Notes: generated by a model from the sequence alone, not told the origin. A stretch of DNA of 48,898 nucleotides from Acidobacteriota bacterium (GCA_022828085.1 JAJEIY010000044.1:1-48898); one strand, 5' to 3'. Numbered from the stretch's first letter, positions 1 to 8,485 are shown. Program-made: numbers and translations.

Positions 1-212
1 CTTCCGGGGCCTCTCGCGGCCTCAAATCGCCACCTTCAGCCCACTTCGGGCACGAATCCGCCGACCTTCCGCTCCTTACTCAGCTCCAACGACCGCCTCT
101 TCCTTCGAAAGTGGCGAAGTCGGGTCCAGACCGGCACGCGCAGCGCTCCGCGCTGCGCACGGCGCAACCTCGCCCACCGTCACAGCATCGACGCCGGAGG
201 TTTCCTAGCTCC
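1..212. other. Non-coding stretch with a decayed dispersed repeat
   Basis: No reading frame here has the codon pattern of a real gene. At about 128-172 the sequence matches part of the dispersed hairpin repeat found in many intergenic gaps of this window: an ACCGGCACGCG segment followed by a GCGCAGCG/CGCTGCGC inverted pair and CACGGCG. The GGTCGATA box array begins immediately after this stretch. Confidence 0.5.
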
Positions 213-667
213 GGTCGATAACACGCACCTCCGGTCGATATCCGAGGTCGGCGATCTCGAGGCTCCGGTCGATAACCCGGAGCTCCGGTCGATATCCAGG
301 GCCGGCGGGCGGAGCCTTAGGTCGATGACGCCCAGCTCCGGTCGATATCCAGGGCCGGCGGGTGGAGCCTTAGGTCGATAACGCCCAGCTCCGGTCGGTA
401 TCCAGAGCCGGCGGGCGGAGCCTTAGGTCGATAACGCCCAGCTCCGGTCGATATCCGAGGTCGGCAGGCTGGAGCCTTAGGTCGATAACGCCCAGCTCCG
501 GTCGATATCCGAAGCCGGCGGGCGGAGCCTTAGGTCGATAACGCCCAGCTCCGGTCGATATCCGAGGCCGGCGGGCGCAGGCTCCGGTCGATAACGCCGA
601 GCTCCGGTCGATATCCGAGGTCGGCGGGATCAAGGCTCCGGTCGATAGCGCGAAGCTCCGGTCGATA
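213..667 (+). repeat. Direct-repeat array: 18 GGTCGATA boxes in nine pairs
   Basis: The box GGTCGATA (two copies with one mismatch) starts at 213, 233, 267, 287, 320, 340, 373, 393, 426, 446, 480, 500, 533, 553, 586, 606, 640 and 660. Spacing alternates strictly between 20 bp within a pair and 33-34 bp between pairs, so the full unit is 53-54 bp, about five turns of B-DNA. All boxes are in the same orientation. The linkers are also similar (GCCGGCGGGCGGAGCCTTA, CGCCCAGCTCC), so this is a tandem satellite, not a CRISPR array: there are no unique spacers. It lies just past the stop of the minus-strand gene at 710-1813, whose product ends in a winged-helix-like region. By analogy with iterons and multi-operator arrays it could be a protein-binding site cluster; that role is inferred. 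Confidence 0.9.
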
Positions 668-709
668 TCGAGGGCCGGCGGGCACCGCGGACGGTGCGAC
701 CAGGATGCG

Positions 710-1813
710 TCAGTCGTCGATGGGCGGCAAACCGGCAGCCCCCGGCGGCTGGCTCGTGGAGCGGTAGGCCTGCTCCGGGTGCCTGATCTGGTCGGGGATC
801 GTGCGTTCGAGGGCTCCCTCTTCGACCAGCGGACTGAGGTGACGCTTGGCGAGATTCGCGGGGTCGATCTGGAGCAGCAACCCCAAGTCCTCGGAGGTCC
901 GCTCGCCGCACTCGTTCAGGATCCGCCAAACGGTGTATCGCAGCCACGCCTTCCGGGGACGCTTGCCCAGCCTGAGGATCTGTCCGCGCAGGTCTTTCGA
1001 CAGCTTTGCGAGAGCGTCGGCGCGTCGCCCCGGGGGCACGCCGCGGACGGGCGAGTTGTCCGCCGGGGCGTGTTCTGCAGAGCCGCTGGCCGGCGGGTCT
1101 TCCCGGGACGGTTCCGGTTCGGACGGTTCTGGCGGAGACGGTTCCGCTGAGGGCGGTCCCGGTGGAGATGATGCCGGTGGGGGCGGTTCAGATCGGGATG
1201 CCTCGTTTGTCGGCGATCCCGCCGGGCCGTGGGAAGCGGAGGCCTCGTCCCGGCTCGCCGGACCGGCGCCAGTGGATGCACGCGCTTCGTCCGTCCCCGA
1301 GCCATCCGGAGTTTCGGTGGCCGGCTCCGACCCGGGTCCGGGGGGCGGCCGGTCCCGTTCGGGCGGGGGTTCGCGGTGCCCGGGCTCGTTTTCCCAGATC
1401 TTGGGGAAGCGGTCCGCTTCGCGGCCGATGCCCACGAGCAAGAGCGCGGAGCGGAGGAGCAGCCGGTTGCCCTCGGCCAGATGCGCGGCCACCGCGCGGC
1501 CCCGGCTCCCGGGTGGGAACGTCCTTTCCAATCGCGCCCTCAACCGTTCCGCGGCCTCGCGCAGTGCTTGGGCAACCCTTGCCGTCTTGCGGAGCGTCTC
1601 GGCCGTGCGGCGGAGCGCCGGCCCGCTGTTCGCCCGCAGCCAACGGTAGACCTTGCGGATGCCTTTCGCGGTGTGCGGCACCCAGAGCCACAGGCGACGG
1701 AGCCGGGGGCGCGGCTTCGCGAGCCAGTCGCGGATGAGATCAAGGCCGAGGGGCTCCTCGGGCGGCGGCTCTTCGGCAGGCGCCGGATCGCCGAGGAGAT
1801 TGAGTCCTTCCAC
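710..1813 (-). CDS. Unrecognised protein with disordered linker and C-terminal winged-helix-like region
   Basis: A 367-residue protein that I cannot place in a named family. Residues ~20-150 are Arg/Ala/Leu-rich and helical, with several amphipathic stretches. Residues ~150-265 are a low-complexity Pro/Glu/Ser/Gly linker. Residues ~268-350 form a compact region with a helix-turn-helix or winged-helix pattern (RYTVWRILNECGERTSEDLG, then LLQIDPANLAKRHLSPLVEE), which suggests DNA binding. The start used is GTG at 1813 and is uncertain because no clear Shine-Dalgarno precedes it. The very biased composition means several other frames stay open, but only this frame gives sensible domain organisation. 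The adjacent downstream GGTCGATA array makes a site-specific DNA-binding, replication or mobilisation accessory role plausible, but unproven. Confidence 0.6.
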   Translation of the reverse strand: MEGLNLLGDPAPAEEPPPEEPLGLDLIRDWLAKPRPRLRRLWLWVPHTAKGIRKVYRWLRANSGPALRRTAETLRKTARVAQALREAAERLRARLERTFPPGSRGRAVAAHLAEGNRLLLRSALLLVGIGREADRFPKIWENEPGHREPPPERDRPPPGPGSEPATETPDGSGTDEARASTGAGPASRDEASASHGPAGSPTNEASRSEPPPPASSPPGPPSAEPSPPEPSEPEPSREDPPASGSAEHAPADNSPVRGVPPGRRADALAKLSKDLRGQILRLGKRPRKAWLRYTVWRILNECGERTSEDLGLLLQIDPANLAKRHLSPLVEEGALERTIPDQIRHPEQAYRSTSQPPGAAGLPPIDD

Positions 1814-2276
1814 GAGGGGCGAGCTTACCGGAGCCGTCCGCCGTTTTTCGTCGGTTTACTGCCCTGTTATGAGTGACTTATTTGTACCTTACGGACGTCG
1901 ATTACGGACGTAAAGACAACCGGGTCACCCTTCCGGGTCTTGGAGACGTGGAGGGATGCGTGTCGGTGGCGGAAGCTCCGTTCGTTGTCGGGGGTCGGCG
2001 ACTGGAACCGCCGGTCTTCAGACGGGCACAGCGGGCCCAAAGGCCCGCGCGGCAGTTGGATCCACTTCGTGCGGGCGATCTACTACGTAGACAAGGACAT
2101 TTCCTTCAAGGACTTCTACCGGGCGCGGTACGACGCCGAGCTCCTCTACGTGCTGAGGTTCTTCCGCCGTTCGGCTCGCTACAGCTCGCCTACGAGGAGG
2201 GGCCGGCGCGGTCGAGCGCACTGTGGCGGCCACCGGCCCAGAGTTGTGAGGCGCCGTCGCTCATCACTGCCTCTGA
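1814..2276. other. Gap with possible decayed coding remnant
   Basis: No intact gene is convincing here. On the plus strand one frame at about 2056-2170 reads like genuine protein (HFVRAIYYVDKDISFKDFY and then ELLYVLRFF), while its upstream and downstream continuations switch frame. This pattern suggests a remnant of a lost gene. I do not recognise the family. The upstream region of the 710-1813 gene also lies here. Confidence 0.3.
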
Positions 2277-3626
2277 TCAAACAGCGACTTCGGCTTCCCA
2301 CAGCTGCCGTGTGCGCATGTCCACCCACTCGCAGTGCAGATCCAACCGGATTTCCTCGTTTCCAGACGGCACAAGGAACCGCGCCAATCGGGAAGAAATG
2401 GGGAAGTAGATTCCACCGAACAACGATTGTAGAGGGCGTTCCAACTTCAAAGCCCCTTCGGCACGCATCACGCCGCCCACGTCCATGGCCACTATCTGAT
2501 CGAGCCGAATGTCATACTGAAACTGCGCACTCACGCCATCGGACGCAACGAATGTGACTCGGTTTCCGGTCCACACAACGCCGTGCGTATCGCAATCTAG
2601 AACCAGGTCTCCATACGCATCGAAAGCCCAATCTGGTAACCGAATGTAGTGCCCACTCAGTCTCGTCCGAGCGTCTTCATCCACGATGAGCAACAGACGG
2701 TGCGGCTCCTGCTCGTCAATTTCGGTGGCGGCGTGATCAGCCACATTGATCACGGCGACGTCCTGCTTTGTAACAACCTGGCGCTGTCCTCCCTTGCGAA
2801 TGACCCCAATATCATCCTTGACCAGTACCCACAGTTCTGACCGGCGCTTCGCGAACAACTCGAGGTTCAGCGCACCGTCTCCAAAGAAACGCGGACTCCA
2901 CTTCTTGAGTGCCGGTCTAATATACTCGCCACAGAACACTGAGATCAACGAATAGACCAGCGCATTCAGACCTAGTCTCTCTAACTTCGCAACCTCCGGA
3001 TGCCGGACGTCCACAATTACGTCAATCGGGCCGCGCCCACTTCGCTCCTTGACGAAGGCCGGGATGTCTTCCGTCAGTTTTCCCGCGATAAGCTCAAAGT
3101 CTTTGACCTCGTATGATCTGACGATGTTTTGTTCGACCTCAGACAGAAACACTCGCTCAAATATTGTCAGGTCCTCGTACATCTCCGCGCAGTCTATGAC
3201 CCCGTCAAACGCTTTCCCCCCACAGTACTGCTCGAGATAGCTTCGCTCCGCTGCCTGCCGATACCGGTCCGCGGACAATTGGACGACGATGTGCCCCTGC
3301 GCGTGCATGACCTGGCTCAGCGCCTGTTTTCTCGCCGTGCCAAAGAACACAGAGATTCCACCCTCGCGGGCGCGATCCCTGATCGTTCCCAGTGTTGCGT
3401 CCGTCCCATCCGCCAGCCGAACGGCGACGTTACTCATCTTCTCGATCAACCCACGCCTACTGATATACCGGAAGATCCTTGTGTGTTGGGCGATTCGATC
3501 TGGCGATTCCAGTACAACATCCACAGCCACTTCTTCCAAGAGAGCCACTATCTGCCCAAGTAGCGCCATTGTTCCGGAATCTAGGGAATCTCGACCCGCG
3601 GTCGGAACAAACAAGTCGCAGTCCAC
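2277..3626 (-). CDS. Hsp90-like protein, middle and C-terminal part
   Basis: This is the second half of an Hsp90-type (GHKL) protein whose first half is at 3723-4526. Both halves are in the same reading frame and are separated by a single TGA at 3723-3725. The sequence between that TGA and the GTG at 3626 is open and coding-like (GPIDVFKRGFKLCATQVPTT), matching the way the middle domain of such proteins begins. Near residue ~95 of this part, FFGTARKQALSQVMHAQGH resembles the middle segment of Hsp90-like proteins. About 449 residues remain from the GTG at 3626, but no Shine-Dalgarno sequence precedes it. Either this half is untranslated in this genome, or it is made as a separate chain, or TGA is read through. 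GC content is lower than in host genes, consistent with acquired DNA. Confidence 0.65.
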   Translation of the reverse strand: MDCDLFVPTAGRDSLDSGTMALLGQIVALLEEVAVDVVLESPDRIAQHTRIFRYISRRGLIEKMSNVAVRLADGTDATLGTIRDRAREGGISVFFGTARKQALSQVMHAQGHIVVQLSADRYRQAAERSYLEQYCGGKAFDGVIDCAEMYEDLTIFERVFLSEVEQNIVRSYEVKDFELIAGKLTEDIPAFVKERSGRGPIDVIVDVRHPEVAKLERLGLNALVYSLISVFCGEYIRPALKKWSPRFFGDGALNLELFAKRRSELWVLVKDDIGVIRKGGQRQVVTKQDVAVINVADHAATEIDEQEPHRLLLIVDEDARTRLSGHYIRLPDWAFDAYGDLVLDCDTHGVVWTGNRVTFVASDGVSAQFQYDIRLDQIVAMDVGGVMRAEGALKLERPLQSLFGGIYFPISSRLARFLVPSGNEEIRLDLHCEWVDMRTRQLWEAEVAV

Positions 3627-3722
3627 ACGGCCCGAAACGCCAATCGTCGTCGGAACCTGCGTCGCACACAGCTTGAATCCGCGTTTAAAGACATCGATGG
3701 GCCCAGCCTCGAGCCGCAGACG

Positions 3723-4526
3723 TCACGTCATTGAAGTCTCAGTGCCCTGCCAGATGAGCTCCTCTATCGAGGCCACAAGCGTATGCCCGCGATCTTCCCA
3801 CAGTCTTCCAAGCACCACGATGTCAGCGCGCTGCCATCGGCGGACTCCTTCACCTATTGAAACTAGATTCTCCTGTTGATCTAACGCCTCAAATCGACCA
3901 CGTGAGATACACTCGCCATTAAAACGAATGTCGATCGGCACGTATCGAACGAAGTCCCGCAGATAGGCTCTTAGCTCCTCGACATTGGGTGCCTCCTTCA
4001 ATTCGCCTACGACCAGCGTTCCGCGTGGATCCGCGTCGGTCGATTCCTCAAGTGTCACCTTCGGAACTGCCGTGCCGGCACGAGCAATTTCACCTGCCGA
4101 CAACGAGGTAGCCGTGCCAGTGGGTGAGTTGATGTCCCTCGACGTCACAATCAGTCGATCGCAGACTCCGAAGTTCGCGAATCCACCAATGCCAAACATT
4201 CCAACACAGCCCGCCTCTCTCGCCTCGTCACCCCGTTTTCCGCTCGAACCGATTGTCCAGAAGTACCCCTGCAAGTCCCTCTTGGACATCCCTATCCCGT
4301 TGTCGCGCACACTCACCCGGCCGCTCTCGACAACAACGTCGATCCGGTACTCCGCCTGACCGGCGCCCTTACCATCCCGCCACGCTTGGATTCGCACCGC
4401 GTCGATCGCGTTCTGCACGTTCTCCCGCAGGAATGCATGAGGCGTTTCATAGATCTGCTTGGAGATCGCTCGAAGAACGCTATCGAATTCGATCCCAATC
4501 TCGAACGATGACGCGCCGTCAGTCAC
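3723..4526 (-). CDS. Hsp90-like (GHKL) ATPase, N-terminal part
   Basis: The N-terminal ATPase domain of an Hsp90/HtpG-type protein. The Bergerat-fold motifs are present: N-box LRENVQNAIDAV near residue 34, DNGIGM near 75, and the glycine-rich lid GMFGIGGFANFG near 110. A downstream RGTLVV segment fits the fourth motif. The start chosen is GTG at 4526, which overlaps the stop of the upstream phosphoesterase (GTGACTGA), so the two are translationally coupled. The ORF ends at a TGA after about 267 residues, although family members normally continue into a middle domain. That domain follows in frame at 2277-3722. Alone, this half could bind ATP but would lack the middle domain needed for normal Hsp90 function. 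Confidence 0.75.
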   Translation of the reverse strand: MTDGASSFEIGIEFDSVLRAISKQIYETPHAFLRENVQNAIDAVRIQAWRDGKGAGQAEYRIDVVVESGRVSVRDNGIGMSKRDLQGYFWTIGSSGKRGDEAREAGCVGMFGIGGFANFGVCDRLIVTSRDINSPTGTATSLSAGEIARAGTAVPKVTLEESTDADPRGTLVVGELKEAPNVEELRAYLRDFVRYVPIDIRFNGECISRGRFEALDQQENLVSIGEGVRRWQRADIVVLGRLWEDRGHTLVASIEELIWQGTETSMT

Positions 4527-6303
4527 CTTGTTGCCCTCGTCCCTTCGCAAGAAGCCAGTTGCGCAGCTCCCTGTCTCCGCACTCCTGTACCAACCGCATA
4601 CCAACCACGACGAACTGTTGAGCCTGGGTCGGGAACCGGCTGATGCCGCCCCGTATCACGACCTCGGCCTCGCCGTAGCGGTTCAGTACCGTTAGGAGCG
4701 TCGCCAACGCCGCCCAGTCAGCTGGCTCCGCTAGTTCGGACTTCACCACCTCGCGATACAACTCGATGGCGCGACGTCTGTCGCGCTCCTCGGTCGATCG
4801 CGCCAAGCAGAACGCTAGGGACCGCGCCACTCTGACCCTCGAAGCCCCTTCGCTGACGTCGATGGTGCGCTCTGCCAGCCGTCGGGCTCCATCCCAGTCA
4901 TCAGCCTCCATCAAGTCCATCAACAAGTTGATGGAATGTCGTAGTGGCTCGCTGTCGCCTGGCGCGGGGTGCCTCGCGCTTATCCCATTTTGCATCTCCA
5001 AGTACTCCTTCACGAACGGTTCCTTCTCGGACAGCGCCTTCAGCCAACGAGCGAACAAGCGGACCGGGACGCCATGTGTGCCAAGGACATCGGCGAGAGG
5101 CTTGCGCCCGTGGAGCAGCCGGACAACACGACCGACGCCCCTGAAGTCTCTAGCAATGCGTCTAAAGGACGCATCGTTAACGCCGTCCGCGGAGTCCCAG
5201 TTGCCAAACGCCACGGCGCCGTCTGACACGATAGGGACGTCAGATGCCCACCCCAAGAGCAACGATGAGAGATAACCGGATATGGCGTCCGCATCACTAC
5301 AGTATGCTCCAATCGCCTGGGCTAGTTCCTCGACGGTACAAAGACATGGTCCAACTATCTTGTGACGCAAGTTCCGCTTGGACTCGTACTCGTACTCACT
5401 TGTTTGTGGGTTGTATTCGATAAACGCCACTTCGATTTCGCCGGTCAGTGGGTCGAACTCGACGCTAGTGTACGTGTTCCGAAATATGCGCGATTGGAAT
5501 GAGGCGCCGGCTGTGATGGTGATGCATCGTCCGCTCTCCGCAACGGCTTCTGTCACTTCGGGGTCATGCATGTGGCCGCAGTGAATGAAGTCACATGCGT
5601 CCTCTAGTCTGCGACGCACCGGACGCTGGTCGAAGCGTCGGAGAAGGTCGAAAGGATGATGTTGAAGACTCAGGACGAGGTGGGGCGAATTCCGAGCGGC
5701 CATGTCGATGGCACTCTTTACTTGACTCTCTCCAACTAGAAGCCGCCCCTCGTCGCTCGCACCGCCCTCCGACAACCACGAGGAGTTCAATCCGATAATG
5801 CCAATACGCAAGTCGTCAATTTCGAATGTCGAAACATAACCAAGTGTGTCGTCTGTGTACTCCCTATCCTGTCGTTTTCGCAGGAACGAATCCTCGAATT
5901 CTCGATAGTTCTCCTGTCGACGTAGAAGCGCACTTCTCTCGTCATCGTCCGCGAGGAACTTGTATACGTCCGCTTGGCTTTGGATGTGAGATCGCACACC
6001 CTGGAAACACATCTTGCTCCTCTCTCGTTGCACGTCGTGATTCCCAGGAACGCAGAAGACTCGATTGCGGGGGAGCCCTATCGACGAAACTAGGTCGCCA
6101 AGAAAATCTGTCACGAGCCCGTACTCCGCGCTCTTGCCCGAGAACGCCAAATCTCCGGTTGCGACTACAAAGTCCACCGTCGCTCCCGCTGCGCATCGCC
6201 TGCTGATTTCGCTGAGCATTGCCGATAAGACAGCTCTTGGCGGCGCATCCTCTGCTTCCCGCATGTGCAAGTCGGAGATGTGCAGCCAGCGTACCGTGCG
6301 CAT
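4519..6303 (-). CDS. Calcineurin-like metallophosphoesterase with C-terminal TPR-like region
   Basis: A 594-residue protein with all five metallophosphoesterase motifs in order: ISDLHM (~residue 9), ATGDLAFSG (~48), VPGNHDVQ (~85), LQHHPFD (~212) and HCGHMHDPE (~240). It should bind a di-metal centre and hydrolyse a phosphoester or nucleic-acid phosphodiester; the substrate is not evident. The C-terminal ~200 residues are helical with TPR-like periodicity (RRLAERTIDVSEGASRVRVA, then DWAALATLLTVLNRYGEAEV), suggesting protein binding. It has no signal peptide, so it is cytoplasmic. The stop overlaps the GTG start of the Hsp90-like ATPase by 8 bp, so the two are probably expressed as one unit. 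Its position beside restriction genes suggests a defence role, which is inference. Confidence 0.85.
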   Translation of the reverse strand: MRTVRWLHISDLHMREAEDAPPRAVLSAMLSEISRRCAAGATVDFVVATGDLAFSGKSAEYGLVTDFLGDLVSSIGLPRNRVFCVPGNHDVQRERSKMCFQGVRSHIQSQADVYKFLADDDERSALLRRQENYREFEDSFLRKRQDREYTDDTLGYVSTFEIDDLRIGIIGLNSSWLSEGGASDEGRLLVGESQVKSAIDMAARNSPHLVLSLQHHPFDLLRRFDQRPVRRRLEDACDFIHCGHMHDPEVTEAVAESGRCITITAGASFQSRIFRNTYTSVEFDPLTGEIEVAFIEYNPQTSEYEYESKRNLRHKIVGPCLCTVEELAQAIGAYCSDADAISGYLSSLLLGWASDVPIVSDGAVAFGNWDSADGVNDASFRRIARDFRGVGRVVRLLHGRKPLADVLGTHGVPVRLFARWLKALSEKEPFVKEYLEMQNGISARHPAPGDSEPLRHSINLLMDLMEADDWDGARRLAERTIDVSEGASRVRVARSLAFCLARSTEERDRRRAIELYREVVKSELAEPADWAALATLLTVLNRYGEAEVVIRGGISRFPTQAQQFVVVGMRLVQECGDRELRNWLLAKGRGQQGD

Positions 6304-6556
6304 CGTTCTATTCTTACGGAGTGCGGTCGAGATAGCACGAGGTGTTATGACGGCGGAGGCGCATGGGTGCCCGCGTTCCGTACGCGACGCGCGGGACGTC
6401 GAGATCGGGGGCTGCGTCGAATCCGAGAATCTTCGCGGTCCGTTGGCCGCGCCGCCTTCCGTTGACGATGTCCGCCGGTGGGACTGCCCGGACCGGTCCT
6501 GGTCGTTGCCGGCGTACAGTTAGAAGATCCTGCGCGGCGAGGCAGAAGTTCACAGG
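6304..6556. other. Gap without a convincing gene
   Basis: About 250 bp between the phosphoesterase start and the small gene at 6557. A short minus-strand frame (6314-6553) exists with an Arg/Pro-rich product, but I see no ribosome binding site or known motif. The phosphoesterase promoter presumably lies near 6310-6400, but no -35/-10 pair stands out. Confidence 0.35.
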
Positions 6557-6988
6557 CTAGACCACCGAAAAAACAGCATGGCCGAATCCTGGCTGCAGAA
6601 CCAACTGCTCACCGGTCAAGAGCTTCTGCCTGAAACGCCATCGTCGTCGCACAAACACCGGATCTCTGCCAGTAACCCGAACTGTTAGCTGCGCTGGCCA
6701 CGAATGCGCCTCCTGGATTATGAGCCGGGAGTTCGGACGGAGTGCACAACCGGACTTCTCCAGATGGACAGCTTCTGGTCGTCGGCAAAACTCCAGAGGT
6801 CGGTCTAGGTGCAACACCCGATAGATAACCTCGGTGTTCGTTTCGAGAGCAACGAGGGACTCAAGGGACTCGTTCTCCGGCCTTTTCGCCTTCTTTATGG
6901 CGCGCGGGACAATCCAAAGCAGGAGTTTCAGGACCAACGATTCCGGAAACGTGAAGACCTGCTCCCACAGATCAGTCATGGGCTCCAC
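6557..6988 (-). CDS. Small hypothetical protein
   Basis: About 140 residues, no recognised family. It could start at GTG 6988 or ATG 6979 (MTDLWEQVFTFPES). Residues ~15-35 form an amphipathic or weakly hydrophobic helix followed by a basic patch (LLWIVPRAIKKAKRP). The rest looks like a beta-rich domain (SRLIIQEAHSWPAQLTVRV) ending in a hydrophobic strand. It has the same orientation as the phosphoesterase-Hsp90 pair and lies about 250 bp upstream of it. It may belong to the same module, but the gap argues for separate expression. Confidence 0.5.
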   Translation of the reverse strand: MEPMTDLWEQVFTFPESLVLKLLLWIVPRAIKKAKRPENESLESLVALETNTEVIYRVLHLDRPLEFCRRPEAVHLEKSGCALRPNSRLIIQEAHSWPAQLTVRVTGRDPVFVRRRWRFRQKLLTGEQLVLQPGFGHAVFSVV

Positions 6989-7299
6989 CAGCAGTGAATG
7001 CTGGGCTCGAAGCCGTAGGGGACGCTCCTTCCGCCACTACCAGCCCCGATGCGCACGCTGCGCGGACTATTCGCAACCCGCCAGAGTGGGATGGAGAGTA
7101 GACCAGGCGGCCCAGGATCCTGACGAAGTGCGGCAACTCGCTCGCCTGGCAGGGCGGCGGCCCGGCAGCGGGGCTGGCGTAGGAATCGATGAGGCAAGCG
7201 ACGTGGATCCGTCCGAAAGATGCGGTAAGGCCTCCTCATTGGGCTCGTCGTCACCGCCCCTAGGTTCCGGACAATCCGAGTAAACGCGGGGGCTCCGCG
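6989..7299. other. Gap without a convincing gene
   Basis: About 310 bp downstream of the restriction enzyme gene. Several frames are open because of base composition, but none gives a plausible protein, and I see no tRNA, repeat or terminator with a T-run. Confidence 0.4.
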
Positions 7300-7887
7300 T
7301 CACCGAAAAAACTCGCGAACCATTGACTTCGCTGTTTCTGGATCTCTGGTGGCTTTCTCCTCGCTAGCCCACAATCGACCGGGGTGGAGGGTGTCCCACC
7401 AGCTTCGCTCGCCACTCCGGCGTGCTTTGCCAGAGTCGTGCTTGCCGAATCCTTCAAGACATACGTTCCAAACCGGCCGGTAGTTGTCGATCAAGGATCG
7501 CTCGGCTAAGGGGATCCAGACTGGTTCGACCGCGAGAGATCTGAAGAGGAAGTCAGTCACAACGAGATTCGTGGCCGCTTCGATCGAGCTGGCGTGCTGC
7601 TTGAGCCGTGTGTTCAGTGCCGGCCTTTCCGTATCGGGGCGCCCACCCTTTCTTCTTCCGGGCGGGTCGGCCTTCCCCACATAGATCGGCCGTCGGCCCC
7701 GAGAAATGGGCTCGTACAGGTCCATATCGCCCGTGTAGAACAAGGCGTAGATTCCCGGGCCATCCAGCGGTGGTCCACTGCCGTCCAGAAGAGTCTCGAG
7801 GGGCCGTTTCTCTACCCTTTCAAAGTGCGAAGCAAGTCCCGACATCAGGTTCTCGTACGTCAGAGGATCGTAGAGTCCCACCTTCAT
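7300..7887 (-). CDS. Eco29kI-family GIY-YIG type II restriction endonuclease
   Basis: A 195-residue protein with the GIY-YIG nuclease fold in the Eco29kI arrangement: GIYALFYTG (~residue 45) and PIYVGKADPPGRRKG (~68) are the two core strands. They are followed by RLKQHASSI, a catalytic-Glu region AERSLIDNYRPVWN (~127), and the family signatures EGFGKHDSG and WWDTLHPGRLWA. Eco29kI itself cuts CCGCGG; whether this enzyme shares that site cannot be read from the sequence. The ORF looks intact. Its ATG overlaps the stop of the upstream methyltransferase remnant (ATGA), the usual order of such systems, yet that methyltransferase is broken. A second, longer member of the same family lies at 11604-12461. 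Confidence 0.87.
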   Translation of the reverse strand: MKVGLYDPLTYENLMSGLASHFERVEKRPLETLLDGSGPPLDGPGIYALFYTGDMDLYEPISRGRRPIYVGKADPPGRRKGGRPDTERPALNTRLKQHASSIEAATNLVVTDFLFRSLAVEPVWIPLAERSLIDNYRPVWNVCLEGFGKHDSGKARRSGERSWWDTLHPGRLWASEEKATRDPETAKSMVREFFR

Positions 7888-8478
7888 GGTTGGCGCAATT
7901 CCACTATGGACTCGTAGAGTCGAGTACCTTTGGACGAGCCCTCCCGAACGCTTGTGTTGACGATGCTGCTGCCTACGCGCGTATCACGAGGAACGTGAAT
8001 ATCCACAAGCTCTAGACCACTCTCAACCGCGATTTCGCCTAGGGACTCGTCGGTGGCAATCGGAACGCCCAGCAGGATGCTATTGCCAATTGCAATCAGA
8101 GCGGTCCCGCTAGGCCGCAGGCACCACCGCATTCCGGAAGCAAATCGGGCGCAGTCGTTGACGTATCGCGCCGCGTAGTTCGCCCAACCGTTTCCGCCAT
8201 AGACGCCCGTCTCGGGATTCTTGAGACCGACATCCGCGATCACTTGGCGCAGGCGTGGACTTGTTGTCTCGGGAGTGAGCTCGATCCAGTCGTGGGAGCG
8301 AACATTCTGCCAGTAGCCTACCAAAGTTGAGTTTCTCTAGATCCTCTAGATCGTGGGTCTGGCGCAGAATCTCTGCAAACGGAGCTGAGGTCGGGTGTTT
8401 CTGTTGGAGCGGCAGTTGTTCAGACACGGGGGGGCGACGTAGTAGCAATGTCGACACTGCCTTCCTCCATAATCTCTT
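7884..8478 (-). pseudogene. Decayed DNA methyltransferase, C-terminal remnant
   Basis: This is a remnant of a methyltransferase homologous to the intact one at 10014-11561. The longest open part (7884-8324, 146 residues) aligns with that protein's C-terminus: GVYGGNGWANYAARYVNDC against GVYGGRGWANYAATYFNDC, and IGNSILLGVPIATDE against VGNSILQGIPVPTDR. Upstream the homology continues through frameshifts. LEKLNFG followed by YWQNVRS spans one near 8320. Catalytic motif IV survives only as SVDIATTSPP near 8435-8465, with the residues that follow in another frame (LNNCRSNRNTRPQL). The N-terminal half with the SAM-binding motif is absent. It can no longer methylate DNA, leaving the adjacent restriction enzyme without its own partner. 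Confidence 0.82.
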
Positions 8479-8485
8479 AGCCATA

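Noticed and set aside
213..667. CRISPR array
   Set aside because: The linkers between the GGTCGATA boxes are themselves repeated; there are no unique spacers and no cas genes in the window.
3723..3725. Selenocysteine or programmed recoding at the TGA in the Hsp90-like gene
   Set aside because: There is no catalytic reason for selenocysteine at this position and I see no obvious stem-loop right after the TGA. A point mutation is simpler.
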